A DNA stretch of 64,000 bases from Micromonospora sp. RP3T. GTDB taxonomy: Bacteria; Actinomycetota; Actinomycetes; Mycobacteriales; Micromonosporaceae. Within the stretch, counting starts at the first letter, position 1; each line of letters starts with the position of its first letter. Position numbers and translations under genes: made by a program. The stretch lies in contig NZ_PYPS01000004.1 in NCBI RefSeq assembly GCF_003027925.1, positions 62,001 through 126,000 on the forward strand, given 5' to 3'. Positions 28,582-36,735 of this stretch are shown here, piece after piece. The notes under the pieces are model-generated. The model did no database searches, was not told where the DNA came from, and saw nothing but the letters and a program-made list of their open reading frames with translations.

Positions 28582-29451
28582 GTGCCCCGCTCTAGAGCGC
28601 CTCAGCAAAGGCGCCCCGGTCAGACCAGGCCCTCCGAGAACCGCCGTATCGCTCGGCTGACTACCTTCGGCGCCCTGGCGGCCGCAGGCATCACAGCAGT
28701 GGCTGCCGTAGCGGCTGCGGCAATTCCATCCCTGCTCACTAAGCCGGAACGGACGGGTGGCGAAGGTAATACGACTGCAGGCTTGGAAACAGGCCAACCG
28801 CCGGAAGCGCCCGGTCCGCTGACCGTAGCAGTTCAACAATCGGATGAATACTGCCGGGAGGGGTGGATGGTGCCGGGGAAGCCGTCCCGGCTTGCTGAAC
28901 CTGCTGGGGAGCCCATTGATTGGCCGGCCTGGGCACGGCAAGCAGGAGCCGTGCGCAGCAATCGCCATGAAGTCGTGCTTACGGTGCAGGGGACTACCCA
29001 GGCGCGAGTGGTTATTGATCGGATCCGCGTTGTAGTGCTAGAACCTCGTCGATCGCCCGTTCGTGGAACTGAGATTGATATTCTATGTGGAGAGCCTTTT
29101 GAGTATCGTTACTTAGAAGCAAATCTTGATCGCAATCCCCCCACCGTTACTTCGAAAACAACTGGCAGTATTAGTGGTGAGCCGGACGCTCGTCTTGACC
29201 CGGCAAAATTTCCCTATCAGGTCGCAATCGATGAAGCGGAAAGCTTCGTTGTTTCGGGAGTTGTGTCGAAGTTTGACGTGGATTGGCGGATTGAGGTTGA
29301 TTGGTCATCTCAGGGCAAGGTGGGGACTGTCGTGGTTGACGACAAAGGTGCTCCCTTTCATTCGACCAGCACTTCGAACGCTGAAGCCAAGTGCGTTTGG
29401 GCGGATGCGGGAGGGTTGATTTCGGATATGTCTTCAAACTGCGCCCGGTGA
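28582..29451 (+). CDS. Membrane-anchored protein of unknown function, low GC
   Basis: The 289-residue protein has a basic cytoplasmic N-terminus (about 1-27), one membrane segment (about 28-52, FGALAAAGITAVAAVAAAAI) and an extracytoplasmic domain with Cys residues (EYCREGW, DILCGEPF, AKCVW, SSNCAR). The beta-rich domain (VLTVQGTTQARVVIDRIRVVV, FVVSGVVSKFDVDWRIEVDWS) is seen in many accessory-region proteins of streptomycetes; I cannot name a function. GTG 28582 follows an AGAGAGG site. GC drops from about 28.95 kb onward, which suggests acquisition. A promoter with attenuator-like hairpin lies upstream. Confidence 0.75.
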   Translation: MPRSRAPQQRRPGQTRPSENRRIARLTTFGALAAAGITAVAAVAAAAIPSLLTKPERTGGEGNTTAGLETGQPPEAPGPLTVAVQQSDEYCREGWMVPGKPSRLAEPAGEPIDWPAWARQAGAVRSNRHEVVLTVQGTTQARVVIDRIRVVVLEPRRSPVRGTEIDILCGEPFEYRYLEANLDRNPPTVTSKTTGSISGEPDARLDPAKFPYQVAIDEAESFVVSGVVSKFDVDWRIEVDWSSQGKVGTVVVDDKGAPFHSTSTSNAEAKCVWADAGGLISDMSSNCAR

Positions 29452-29549
29452 TTCGCCGGTGAGTTTAATGCACAGCGGTTGCCCTCGATCATGCAGTTGC
29501 CTGCTGCGCCTGGCTCGCCGAACGCATAATAATCGCAGTCGTGAAGCAT
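29358..29549 (-). CDS. Possible small protein, antisense overlap (doubtful)
   Basis: A 63-codon frame starts at ATG 29549 with a GGAG site eight bases upstream and reads MLHDCDYYAFGEPGAAGNC, then MIEGNRCALNSPANHRAQF. The N-terminal half reads naturally and its composition suits the low-GC block. Against it, the last 94 bp are antisense to the end of the gene at 28582. I could not assign a family; treat as a candidate only. Confidence 0.28.
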   Translation of the reverse strand: MLHDCDYYAFGEPGAAGNCMIEGNRCALNSPANHRAQFEDISEINPPASAQTHLASAFEVLVE

Positions 29550-29645
29550 GTCCATAACTCCGCTGGACGAAAGGGCTGCGTGGTATGCGGTATTCGGTGT
29601 ATAGTCCTGGCGGAGAAATTTAGTCAGTCTCGCTTGGGAGCCGCG

Positions 29646-31197
29646 ATGCCCGCGAGCCTTTCGCCCTTCGCTGTTCGCCTCCGGGCTCTGCTGAAGGAGC
29701 GCGAACTCAGCTACCGCACGCTCGCGACGCGCACCTACTAAAGCAAGAGCTATCTGCACGACATCGCCTGCGGACGTAAGGTTCCGAGTCCGGAAGTGGC
29801 TCAACGGCTGGACGGCGCACTGGGTGCGGGCGGTGCCCTGGTGGCACTCGCCGCCATCTCGGGCCCGGACGAACAGTGCCTGACGGTCGTCTCCGGTAGT
29901 TCCTGGCAGCGGTCCGACGTCGAACGGCTGGCCGACCTGCTCGTCACGGAGACGCCCACCTCGGAGAATGCCGTCGAACTGGCGCACCAATGGTTGATTG
30001 CCGAACCGCCGCAGCGCCTCGAACTGGACGCCGGCCGTCGCGTCGGTGACAGCACCGTGGAGCGGGTGCGACGACGGGTTCTTCAGCTCCGCCGGTTGGA
30101 CGATCACCTTGGCGGAAGCGAGACGTACACGTTGGTCACCGACGAGCTGGCCGAGACCGTTGCGTTGCTGCGGGAGAGCAGTCACTCCGAGTCGGTGGGC
30201 CGGGAGCTGCTGGTCGTCATCGCGGACCTGTGCCAACTGGCGGGCTTCGTCGCCGAGGACTCGGGCCGGATGGCGGAAGCCCGTCGCTACCACCTGGCCG
30301 GGATGCGCGCGGCTCACGCGGGCGGTGACACCGCCTGTGCCGCGAACTGCCTCAGCAGCCTTTCCTACCTTGAGGCCAATGTCGGTGACCAGCATGTGGC
30401 TGTCACGCTGGCCCGGTCGGCGCATGCCGGTGGCCGGCACGCCGCCGAGGCCACTGGGCGTGCGCTGTTCCTGGAACGGGTCGCCTGGGCGTACGCCCGT
30501 GTCGGGGCCGCGGGCCTCGCCGAGCGGGCACTCGGAGCTGGTCAAGCTGGGGGAGGCGGATCTGGGCTGGCTGGCCGCCGACCGGGCGGTGGCCGGGGCG
30601 GGTGATGATCCGGCGCTGTCAGTCCGGGCTGTCGCGTCCGTGGGGGAGGCGCTCCGGGCGTTGGGCCGGAACCAACTGGCCCTCACCGTGACGATCTCTG
30701 CCGAGCCGGTGAGCGACTTGCACTGGTCCTTGCTGATTCAGGCCGGCCTCGCCGCCGCCGGCTGCGGCGAGGTCCGCCGCTCGGACGAGTTGCTGGTCCG
30801 AGCCGCCGAGATGGCCGCGCGACACCCGTCCGGGGACGAGTCGCAGCGGTGCGGGTTCGGGCCGGCTGCCGTCGAGGTGGCCCGGGTGGTGGCGGCGTTG
30901 GAGTCGGGTGACGCTGGGGAAGCGGTGTGCCGGCACGAGCGGGCGCATCGGAGGGAGGCGTGGCGACGTCTGCCGACCGAGTTCCGGGCCGCCTACCTGG
31001 TGGACGCCGCGCGGGCGTACGTCCGGGTGGGCGACCTGCGCGGAGCCGGCCGGGCGCTGGTGGAGGCGGACGGCATCGCGCCGGCCGAGATTCGCCTGCG
31101 GCCGGTGGCGCGTACCGTCGTCGCGGAGATCGCCCGCGCCCACCCGGTACCACCCGGCGTGGCCCGCCTGGCGACCCTGGTCGGCCTGACCCGGTGA
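29646..31197 (+). pseudogene. Broken XRE-family regulator with TPR-like C-terminal region
   Basis: The frame opens at ATG 29646 with a helix-turn-helix start (FAVRLRALLKERELSYRTLA) but meets TAA at 29739-29741 where Tyr would be expected (the next codons encode SKSYLHDIACGRKVPSPEVA, the rest of the HTH). It reopens in the same frame to about 30530, where a one-base shift moves the sensible reading to another frame (ELVKLGEADLGWLAADRAVA onward) ending at 31197. Restored, it would be about 515 residues: HTH followed by tandem helical repeats, like many actinobacterial XRE/TPR regulators. Two lesions argue for decay rather than one sequencing error. Confidence 0.82.
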
Positions 31198-31270
31198 ACG
31201 GGTTCGCGATGAGTTCGCCGGACGGGGGCGGTCTGAGTGGGGGGAACGGGGCCGACGCTGGAGGTTGCTC

Positions 31271-31918
31271 ATGTCCGAGACGCTCACCCGACGCGACTTG
31301 TGGGCGCTCGCGCACGCCGAGCGGGCCGCCCTCGCCGACGACCTGGCCGGGCTCGACGCGGCGCGGTGGGCGCACCGTTCGCTGTGCGGCCGGTGGACGG
31401 TGGAGCAGGTGGTCGCGCACCTGACCGCGGCGGCGAGCGTCGGCCGGGCACGCTGGGTGGCCAGCGTGCTGGGCGCGCGCTTCGACTTCGACAAGCACAA
31501 CGACCGTCGCCTGGCCGAGCACCGGGGCGCCGACCCGGCGGAGACGCTCGACCGGTTCCGTCGGATCATCCGCAGCACCACGTCCACGTTCGGCCCGACC
31601 GAGGCGTGGCTCGGTGAGGTGGTCGTGCACGCCCAGGACATCCGGCGACCGCTCGGCCTCGGTCGTACGCCGTCGGTCGAGGCCGTGACGCCGGTCGCCC
31701 GTTTCTTCGCCGGTCGGGACTTCACCGTGAGCGGACGCAGCGCCATCCGAGGGCTGCGGGTGGCGGCCACCGACGGACCGTTCGCCGCCGGCGCCGGCCC
31801 GCTGGTCAGCGGCACCACGCTGGCACTGACAATGGCGATGGCCGGCCGGGCGGCATACTGCGATGACCTGACCGGGCCCGGTGTGCCCACGCTGCGTCAG
31901 CGGTGCGCCCCCGCCTGA
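31271..31918 (+). CDS. Maleylpyruvate isomerase/DinB-like (TIGR03083-type) protein
   Basis: The 215-residue protein has the four-helix DinB-like fold: ALAHAERAALADDLAGLDA, then WTVEQVVAHLTAAASVG with a candidate metal His, and EVVVHAQDIRRPLGLGR with the second His. In actinobacteria this fold serves as mycothiol-dependent isomerases or S-transferases; here the specific reaction is unknown. ATG 31271 has a GGAGG site about eight bases upstream. It follows the XRE pseudogene by 73 bp. Confidence 0.85.
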   Translation: MSETLTRRDLWALAHAERAALADDLAGLDAARWAHRSLCGRWTVEQVVAHLTAAASVGRARWVASVLGARFDFDKHNDRRLAEHRGADPAETLDRFRRIIRSTTSTFGPTEAWLGEVVVHAQDIRRPLGLGRTPSVEAVTPVARFFAGRDFTVSGRSAIRGLRVAATDGPFAAGAGPLVSGTTLALTMAMAGRAAYCDDLTGPGVPTLRQRCAPA

Positions 31919-31961
31919 GGACGGTCGACGCCGCCGGTGTGACGGCGTGGAGAGGAGCACC

Positions 31962-32100
31962 ATGAAGCACGTCCGGCAGGCAGCGGCGGCGTTCGCGATC
32001 GTCCTCCTGGCCGGCTGCGCATCCACCCGGACCGCGCCCGACGCCGGACGACGCGCTGGTGGCCGGTGCTGCGGCGGCGACCCTGGCAGCGATGCGCTGA
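31962..32100 (+). pseudogene. Lipoprotein gene remnant
   Basis: An excellent start (GAGAGGAGCACC before ATG 31962) opens a lipoprotein signal peptide, MKHVRQAAAAFAIVLLAGC, with a lipobox LAGC. After about 26 codons the frame becomes implausible, while the +1 frame reads TPDDALVAGAAAATLAAMR and stops at 32098-32100, just before an operator-like palindrome. I infer a lipoprotein gene reduced by deletion and a frameshift. A very short intact lipopeptide of about 46 residues cannot be excluded if the sequence contains an indel error. Confidence 0.5.
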
Positions 32101-32102
32101 GT

Positions 32103-32117
32103 GCATACCGAGTATGC
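32103..32117. promoter_or_regulatory. Palindromic operator over -10 element
   Basis: GCATAC-CGA-GTATGC is a perfect 6-3-6 inverted repeat, with a partial third half-site (GGTATGC) at 32124. The -10-like TATGCT (32113-32118) overlaps its right arm and lies seven bases before ATG 32126. A bound repressor would block the polymerase. ATAC-N3-GTAT sites are known for several small PadR/TetR-type repressors, none of which is encoded nearby. Confidence 0.6.
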
Positions 32118-32125
32118 TCGCCGGT

Positions 32126-32737
32126 ATGCCGCCCACCCGTCGCGTCCTGGCGCTCGTCGCCCCCCTCGCCGGTTTCCTGCTCGGCTTCCTCGACTTCGTC
32201 TGGATCACGCGGGTGCCGTACCCGCTGGCCGAACTCGGCAACTCCACCGCCACCTGGGCGGTCGCCGCGTTCGCGCTCGGCTGGTGGGTCCGGGTGGGCG
32301 CGCTGCGGGCGGCCGTGGCGGGCGTGGTCCTGCTGGTCGTCGCCGTACCCAGCTACTACCTGGCCGCGACACTGCTCCAGGGTGACGACCTGGCCGTGAT
32401 CACCGCGCCCACCTCGTTGCTCTGGATGGCGTCCGGGGTGCTCGCGGGCGTGGTGTTCGGCATCGCCGGGGTCTGGGCCCGGTCGTCCGGGTGGCGGCGG
32501 GTGGTGGCGACCGCGCTGCCGGCGGCCGTGTTCGTCGAGGAGGCGCTGCGCTTCGCCGAACGGGGGCGCACCGGCTACTACCCCGGCGCCTGGTGGAACG
32601 TGGCCATCGACCTCGGGCTCGCCGCGCTGGTGATCCTCCTCGTCGCCCGCGCCGCCCGGACCCGGTTGCTCGCTTCGGCGGTGGCGTTGCCGCTGGCCGC
32701 GCTCGGCGCGCTGGTCTTCGTCGCCGTCCCCGGTTGA
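32126..32737 (+). CDS. Multi-span membrane protein (DUF6518-like)
   Basis: The 203-residue protein has six predicted membrane helices (starting VLALVAPLAGFLLGFLDFVW and spaced through LAALGALVFVAVPG) and few charged loops (FAERGRTGYYPGAWWN). It resembles small actinobacterial membrane proteins of the DUF6518 type; function is unknown. ATG 32126 is probably leaderless given TATGCT seven bases upstream; ATG 32114 in the same frame lies inside the operator. Expression is likely controlled through the palindrome at 32103-32117. Confidence 0.78.
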   Translation: MPPTRRVLALVAPLAGFLLGFLDFVWITRVPYPLAELGNSTATWAVAAFALGWWVRVGALRAAVAGVVLLVVAVPSYYLAATLLQGDDLAVITAPTSLLWMASGVLAGVVFGIAGVWARSSGWRRVVATALPAAVFVEEALRFAERGRTGYYPGAWWNVAIDLGLAALVILLVARAARTRLLASAVALPLAALGALVFVAVPG

Positions 32738-32766
32738 GGCGGCCTCCATACGGTCCGCCCAATCGA

Positions 32767-32801
32767 TTGACATTCGATAGCTAGCTAGCGAAACTCGATG
32801 C
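32767..32801 (+). promoter_or_regulatory. Promoter with TAGCTAGCTA operator
   Basis: TTGACA (32767-32772) is a perfect -35 box; 17 bases later GAAACT (32790-32795) is a weaker -10, six bases before ATG 32802. The spacer is filled by a 20-bp palindrome (32773-32792, TTCGATAGCTAGCTAGCGAA) with one mismatched pair. TAGCTAGCTA-type sites are bound by TetR/GntR/PadR-class repressors; the regulator is not in the window. Confidence 0.7.
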
Positions 32802-33923
32802 ATGAATGCTCGAGTGAGCGTGGACGTGCTGGTCGTCGGCGCCGGGCTGGCCGGGCTGCACGCCGCCACGTTGCTCGCCGCGCGGGGGCACGACGTGCTG
32901 CTGGTCGACCGCCGGCCCGCCCTGACCGGCGCGATCCGGACGACCGGGATCTTCGTGCGGCGTACGCTCGACGACTTCCCGCTGCCCGCCGGGCGCCTGG
33001 GGCCGCCCATCCGGCGGGTGGTGCTCTACCCGCCCGGCCTGCGTCGCCCGGTGACCCTGGTCAGCGCGCGCGACGAATACCGGGTGGGCGACATGGCGGG
33101 CCTCTACACGGACGCCGCTCGCGCCGCCGCCGACGCCGGCGTACGGATCGCGCTCGGCACCCGTTACGCCGGTCGCCGGGAAGGGGCCTTCGCGCTGACC
33201 GGTCCGGGTGGCCCGGTCGAGGTCCGGGCCCGGTTCGTCGTCGGTGCCGACGGCGCCCGGTCCCGAGTGGCCCGGGATCTGCGCCTGGACCGCAACCGGC
33301 ACCTTCTGGTCGGCGCCGAGGAGGTCTTCACCGTTCCCGCGGGGGACGGGCCGCCCACGTTCCACTGCGTGCTCGACCCGACGCTTGCGCCCGGCTATCT
33401 GGCCTGGGTGGTCAACGACGGCCGGCACGCCCATGTCGGGGTTGCGGGCTACGCCGACCGCTTTCCCGGTGGCCTGCGGTACGCGTTGCGGCGGTTCGCC
33501 GCCACGGCCCCCGGGCTGCCTGCCGGCGGTCGGCCCGACGAGGTGGAACGGCGTGGAGGGCCGATCCCGGTCGGCGGGGTGCTGCGTCGTATCGGCTGTC
33601 CGGACGGGCTGTTGGTGGGCGACGCGGCGGGCGCGGTCAGTCCGCTCACCGCCGGCGGCCTCGATCCGTGCCTGCGGCTGTCGAACTACGCCGCGGTCGT
33701 GCTCGACGAGGCGCTGCGCACGGGTCGCCGGGACGTCGTGAGCCGCTACGACGGCGCGAGCCTGCGGAGCCGGTTCCGGGGCAGGTTGACGCTGCGGCAC
33801 GGGCTGGCCCAGGTGCGTACCCCGGCCGTCGCGTCGGCGGCGTTCACGCTCCTGCGGACGCCGCTCGGGCGGGCGGCGGCCCGGGGTGTCCTCTTCGGCG
33901 ACCGGTCGTTCCCCGCGCCGTGA
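32802..33923 (+). CDS. FAD-dependent oxidoreductase, geranylgeranyl-reductase-like
   Basis: The 373-residue flavoprotein has the Rossmann FAD motif VDVLVVGAGLAGLHAATLLA, the second FAD contact GVRIALGTRY...VVGADGARSRVAR and the GLLVGDAAGAVSPLTAGGL (GD) motif. This is the layout of geranylgeranyl reductase/halogenase-type group A enzymes, which reduce or oxidise isoprenoids or aromatics. No halogenase WxWxIP motif is seen. The dedicated promoter with operator at 32767 suggests induced expression. No pathway partner lies nearby. Confidence 0.88.
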   Translation: MNARVSVDVLVVGAGLAGLHAATLLAARGHDVLLVDRRPALTGAIRTTGIFVRRTLDDFPLPAGRLGPPIRRVVLYPPGLRRPVTLVSARDEYRVGDMAGLYTDAARAAADAGVRIALGTRYAGRREGAFALTGPGGPVEVRARFVVGADGARSRVARDLRLDRNRHLLVGAEEVFTVPAGDGPPTFHCVLDPTLAPGYLAWVVNDGRHAHVGVAGYADRFPGGLRYALRRFAATAPGLPAGGRPDEVERRGGPIPVGGVLRRIGCPDGLLVGDAAGAVSPLTAGGLDPCLRLSNYAAVVLDEALRTGRRDVVSRYDGASLRSRFRGRLTLRHGLAQVRTPAVASAAFTLLRTPLGRAAARGVLFGDRSFPAP

Positions 33924-33957
33924 CCGGTGCCCGAGTCCCGATGTCCGCGGCGAGTGT

Positions 33958-33976
33958 CGACTACCCAACGTAGTCG
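33958..33976. promoter_or_regulatory. 7-bp inverted repeat between genes
   Basis: CGACTAC-CCAAC-GTAGTCG lies 34 bp after the oxidoreductase stop and 110 bp before the repeat-protein start. It could be a weak terminator for the former or an operator for the latter; a TTGGAT -35-like box follows at 33981. Confidence 0.4.
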
Positions 33977-34085
33977 GATCTTGGATATGCCCTGGTCGCC
34001 CTGTTACCTAACGTGATGGCGTCATTCCGGTACACCCGGCCCGTCGCCCACCACGCGCTTGGCCGGTAGGGAACAGGAGCAACCC

Positions 34086-34985
34086 ATGTCCGAGCACATC
34101 AGACCCTGGCGCCGTGCCACGCTCGCCCTCGCCCTGTGCGGCACCGCCGCGGTCGCGGTGGTCGCCCCCGCCACCCCGGCCTCCGCCGCCGTCCCCGGCC
34201 TGGTGCGGATCTCCGTGGTCAGCGCCACCAACTCGACCGACTTCAAGACCGTCACCGCGACCTGCCCGGCGGGCAAGGTTCTCACCGGCACCGGCTACGA
34301 ACTCAACGGCGCCGCCGGCGAGGCGATCGTGGACGACCTGCGGCCCAACGGCGGGGTGGCGACCGCGCCCACGGCGGTCACGGTCGGGGCGTACGAGGCG
34401 GACGCGTTCGCCGGCAACTGGAGCCTCACCGGGTACGCGATCTGTGCCAACCCGGTGCCCGGGCTGGTGCGGGCCACGGTGACCAGCGCGAGCAACTCCA
34501 ACGACTTCCGCAGCGCCATCGTGTCCTGCCCGCTGGGCAAGGTGCTCACCGGCACCGGTTACGAACTCAACGGCGCGACCGGCGAGGCGGTGGTGGACGA
34601 CTTCCGGCCCAACGGCGGGGTGGCCGCCGCGCCCACCGCGCTCACCGTGGAGGCGTACGAGGCGGACGCGTTCGCCGGCAACTGGAGCCTCACCGGGTAC
34701 GCGATCTGTGCCAACCCGGTGCCCGGGCTGGTGCGGGCCACCGTGACCAGCGCGAGCAACTCCAACGACTTCCGCAGCGCCATCGCGGTCTGCCCGGCGG
34801 GCAAGGTCCTCACCGGCGCCGGCTACGAACTCAACGGCGTCACCGGCGAGGGCGTGGTCGACGACTTCCGGCCCAACGGCAGCAGCGTCGCCCCGCCCAC
34901 CGCGGTCACCTCCGGCGCCTACGAGGAGGATCCGTTCGCCGGCAACTGGAGCCTGACGTCGTACGCGATCTGCGCGACCGCGTAG
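34086..34985 (+). CDS. Secreted protein of three tandem 88-residue repeats
   Basis: The 299-residue product has a signal peptide (about 1-35, cleavage near TPASAA) and then exactly three repeats of 88 residues starting at residues 36, 124 and 212. Each repeat runs from VPGLVR through NS.DF, a CP.GKVLTG.GYELNG segment, VDD.RPNG and ends FAGNWSLT.YAICA. Two Cys per repeat probably form a disulfide outside the cell. The repeat resembles a beta-rich module seen in secreted actinobacterial proteins of unknown function. ATG 34086 follows an AGGAGC site. A terminator follows. Confidence 0.88.
   Translation: MSEHIRPWRRATLALALCGTAAVAVVAPATPASAAVPGLVRISVVSATNSTDFKTVTATCPAGKVLTGTGYELNGAAGEAIVDDLRPNGGVATAPTAVTVGAYEADAFAGNWSLTGYAICANPVPGLVRATVTSASNSNDFRSAIVSCPLGKVLTGTGYELNGATGEAVVDDFRPNGGVAAAPTALTVEAYEADAFAGNWSLTGYAICANPVPGLVRATVTSASNSNDFRSAIAVCPAGKVLTGAGYELNGVTGEGVVDDFRPNGSSVAPPTAVTSGAYEEDPFAGNWSLTSYAICATA
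34191..34982 (+). repeat. Three 264-bp tandem repeats
   Basis: Units span 34191-34454, 34455-34718 and 34719-34982, each exactly 264 bp and abutting. Units 2 and 3 share long identical stretches at the DNA level (for example the first 60 bases), pointing to recent duplication or gene conversion. Confidence 0.95.
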
Positions 34986-34994
34986 ACCGCACGC

Positions 34995-35025
34995 GGGCCG
35001 TCCCCCGGTCACCGGGGGACGGCCC
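34995..35025. terminator. Bidirectional hairpin terminator
   Basis: A perfect 14-bp stem (34995-35008 with 35012-35025) with a TCA loop lies between the convergent repeat-protein and ligase genes. Confidence 0.85.
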
Positions 35026-35033
35026 GAACCCGG

Positions 35034-36512
35034 TCAGGGAATCGGCCACTCGTGCACCGGACGGTTGCTGTGCATCAGGTCGACGTAGTGCCGGACCACC
35101 TCGCGCAGCGCGGCCGGCCGGTCCAGGTGGTCGGCGGACTCCAACCGGTGCAGCGTCTCCACCTGCCAGGTCGCGCCGTTGCGGCCGGTCAGGCAGCGCT
35201 GCTCGACGATGCCGAGCAGCCGGTCCCGCTCGGCCGGGTCCAGGCCCCACCGGTCCAGACCGTGATGGGCCAGCGGCAGCAGCCTGCGCAGCACCAACTC
35301 GGTCACCGGCAGGTAACCCAGGCCCGGCCAGAACACCTGGGCGTCGATGCCGTGCCGGGCGCAGGCGTTGAAGTTCTCCTCGGCGGCGCTGAACGACATC
35401 TGCGACCAGAGCGGACGGTCCGACTCGGCCAGCGCCCGGACCAGTCCGAAGTAGAACGCGCCGTTGACCACCGTGTCCAGCACGGTCGGGCCGGCCGGCA
35501 GCACCCGGTTCTCCACCCGCAGGTGCGGACGCCCGCGCGACACGTCGTAGACCGGCCGGTTCCAGCGGTAGATGGTGCCGTTGTGCAGGCGCAGCTCGGC
35601 GAGCTTCGGCACGTCGCCCCGGGCCAGCGTCGACGCCGGATCCTCCGGGTCGCACACCGGCAGCAGCGCCGGGAAGTAGCGGACGTTCTCCTCGAACAGG
35701 TCGAACACCGAGGTGATCCAGCGCTCCCCGAACCACACCCGCGGGCGTACCCCCTGGGCCTTTATCTCTTCCGCCCGGGTGTCGGTGGCCTGCTGGAACA
35801 ACGGGATGCGGGTCTCCCGCCACAGCTCCCGGCCGAAGAACAGCGGCGAGTTCGCGCCGAGCGCCACCTGGATGCCGGCGATCGCCTGTGCCGCGTTCCA
35901 GTAGTCGGCGAACTGCGCCGGACTGACCTGGAGGTGGAACTGGGTGCTGGTGCAGGCCGCCTCCGGCGTGATGGTGTCCGCGGTGGTGGCCAGCCGCTCG
36001 ACCCCGCTGATCGCGATCGGGAGGTCCTCCCCACGGGCGGCGAAGATCTGCTCGTTGAGCAACGCGTACCGGGGGTTGGCGGAGAGCGACTCGGCGGTCA
36101 GGTGCTCCGGGCGCAGCGTCGGCAGGACCCCGATCATCACCATGTGCGCGCCGACCGTGCGGGCCTTCTCCTCGGCGGCGTTGAGGCTGGCCCGCACGTG
36201 CTCCTCGAACTGGGCGGTGCCGGTGCCGGCGAGGCGGCGCGGCGCCACGTTGATCTCGACGTTGAACTGGCCCAGCTCGGTCTGGAACGCCTCGTCGGCG
36301 ATCGCCGCCAGCACGTCGGCGTTGCGCATCGCCGGGTCGAAGCGCTCGTCGACCAGGTTCAGCTCGATCTCCAGGCCGGTCATCGGCCGCTCCACGTCGA
36401 ACCGGGACTCGCGCAGCATCTCGGCGAAGACGTCCAGACAGCGCCGGACCTTCTCCCGGTAGCGGGCCCTATCCTCCCGGCTGAAGGTGCGCGCGCCGAC
36501 GTCTTCGCCCAT
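35034..36512 (-). CDS. Glutamate-cysteine ligase family 2 (GCS2/carboxylate-amine ligase)
   Basis: The 492-residue protein has the GCS2 signature: GLEIELNLVD near residue 50, FNVEINVAPR, TSTQFHLQVSP and the metal-binding LRVENRVLPAGPTVLDTV. Family members join glutamate gamma-carboxyl to an amine, as in EgtA of ergothioneine synthesis, or act as general carboxylate-amine ligases. No egtBCD genes are adjacent, so the product is uncertain. ATG 36512 follows AAGGTGG; GTGs three and more codons upstream are less likely. It converges on the repeat-protein gene. Confidence 0.88.
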   Translation of the reverse strand: MGEDVGARTFSREDRARYREKVRRCLDVFAEMLRESRFDVERPMTGLEIELNLVDERFDPAMRNADVLAAIADEAFQTELGQFNVEINVAPRRLAGTGTAQFEEHVRASLNAAEEKARTVGAHMVMIGVLPTLRPEHLTAESLSANPRYALLNEQIFAARGEDLPIAISGVERLATTADTITPEAACTSTQFHLQVSPAQFADYWNAAQAIAGIQVALGANSPLFFGRELWRETRIPLFQQATDTRAEEIKAQGVRPRVWFGERWITSVFDLFEENVRYFPALLPVCDPEDPASTLARGDVPKLAELRLHNGTIYRWNRPVYDVSRGRPHLRVENRVLPAGPTVLDTVVNGAFYFGLVRALAESDRPLWSQMSFSAAEENFNACARHGIDAQVFWPGLGYLPVTELVLRRLLPLAHHGLDRWGLDPAERDRLLGIVEQRCLTGRNGATWQVETLHRLESADHLDRPAALREVVRHYVDLMHSNRPVHEWPIP

Positions 36513-36625
36513 GGTCACCACCTTGTCACCGTTGGTCTTCCCAACCTCGCACGGAGTGACGGGTCAGGAAAAGGTCTAAGGGATCTTTTCTGTACCCCGA
36601 ACTGCCCTCACTCATCCGGGGGAGG

Positions 36626-36678
36626 CAAGGAGGGGCCCCCTTTTAACGCCTTCTGCATAGGCGGGGGCCCCGCTTAAC
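36626..36678 (+). repeat. 53-bp GGGGCCCC/TTAAC element, copy C
   Basis: Starts CAAGGAGGGGCCCCCTTTTA and ends GGGGGCCCCGCTTAAC. Unlike the other copies it does not follow a stop codon: it sits between the divergent ligase and DUF3817 genes, pairing in inverted orientation with copy D across the DUF3817 gene. Confidence 0.95.
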
Positions 36679-36735
36679 AGTTCGTCGCCAGGCGGGCCGG
36701 CTACCATGGCCGCCGCGACGGAGAAGGAGTGAGTG

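Noticed and set aside
29480..29500. Second copy of the 62-bp GATCATG hairpin element
   Set aside because: Only a short GATCATGCAGTTGCC similarity is present and there is no matching second arm.
29739..29741. In-frame TAA as a recoded or read-through codon
   Set aside because: No readthrough context or SECIS-like structure is visible, and a second lesion (frameshift) lies downstream, which favours a pseudogene.
34191..34982. Possible CRISPR-like or satellite repeat
   Set aside because: The units are 264 bp, contiguous and in frame with a secreted protein; there are no spacers.
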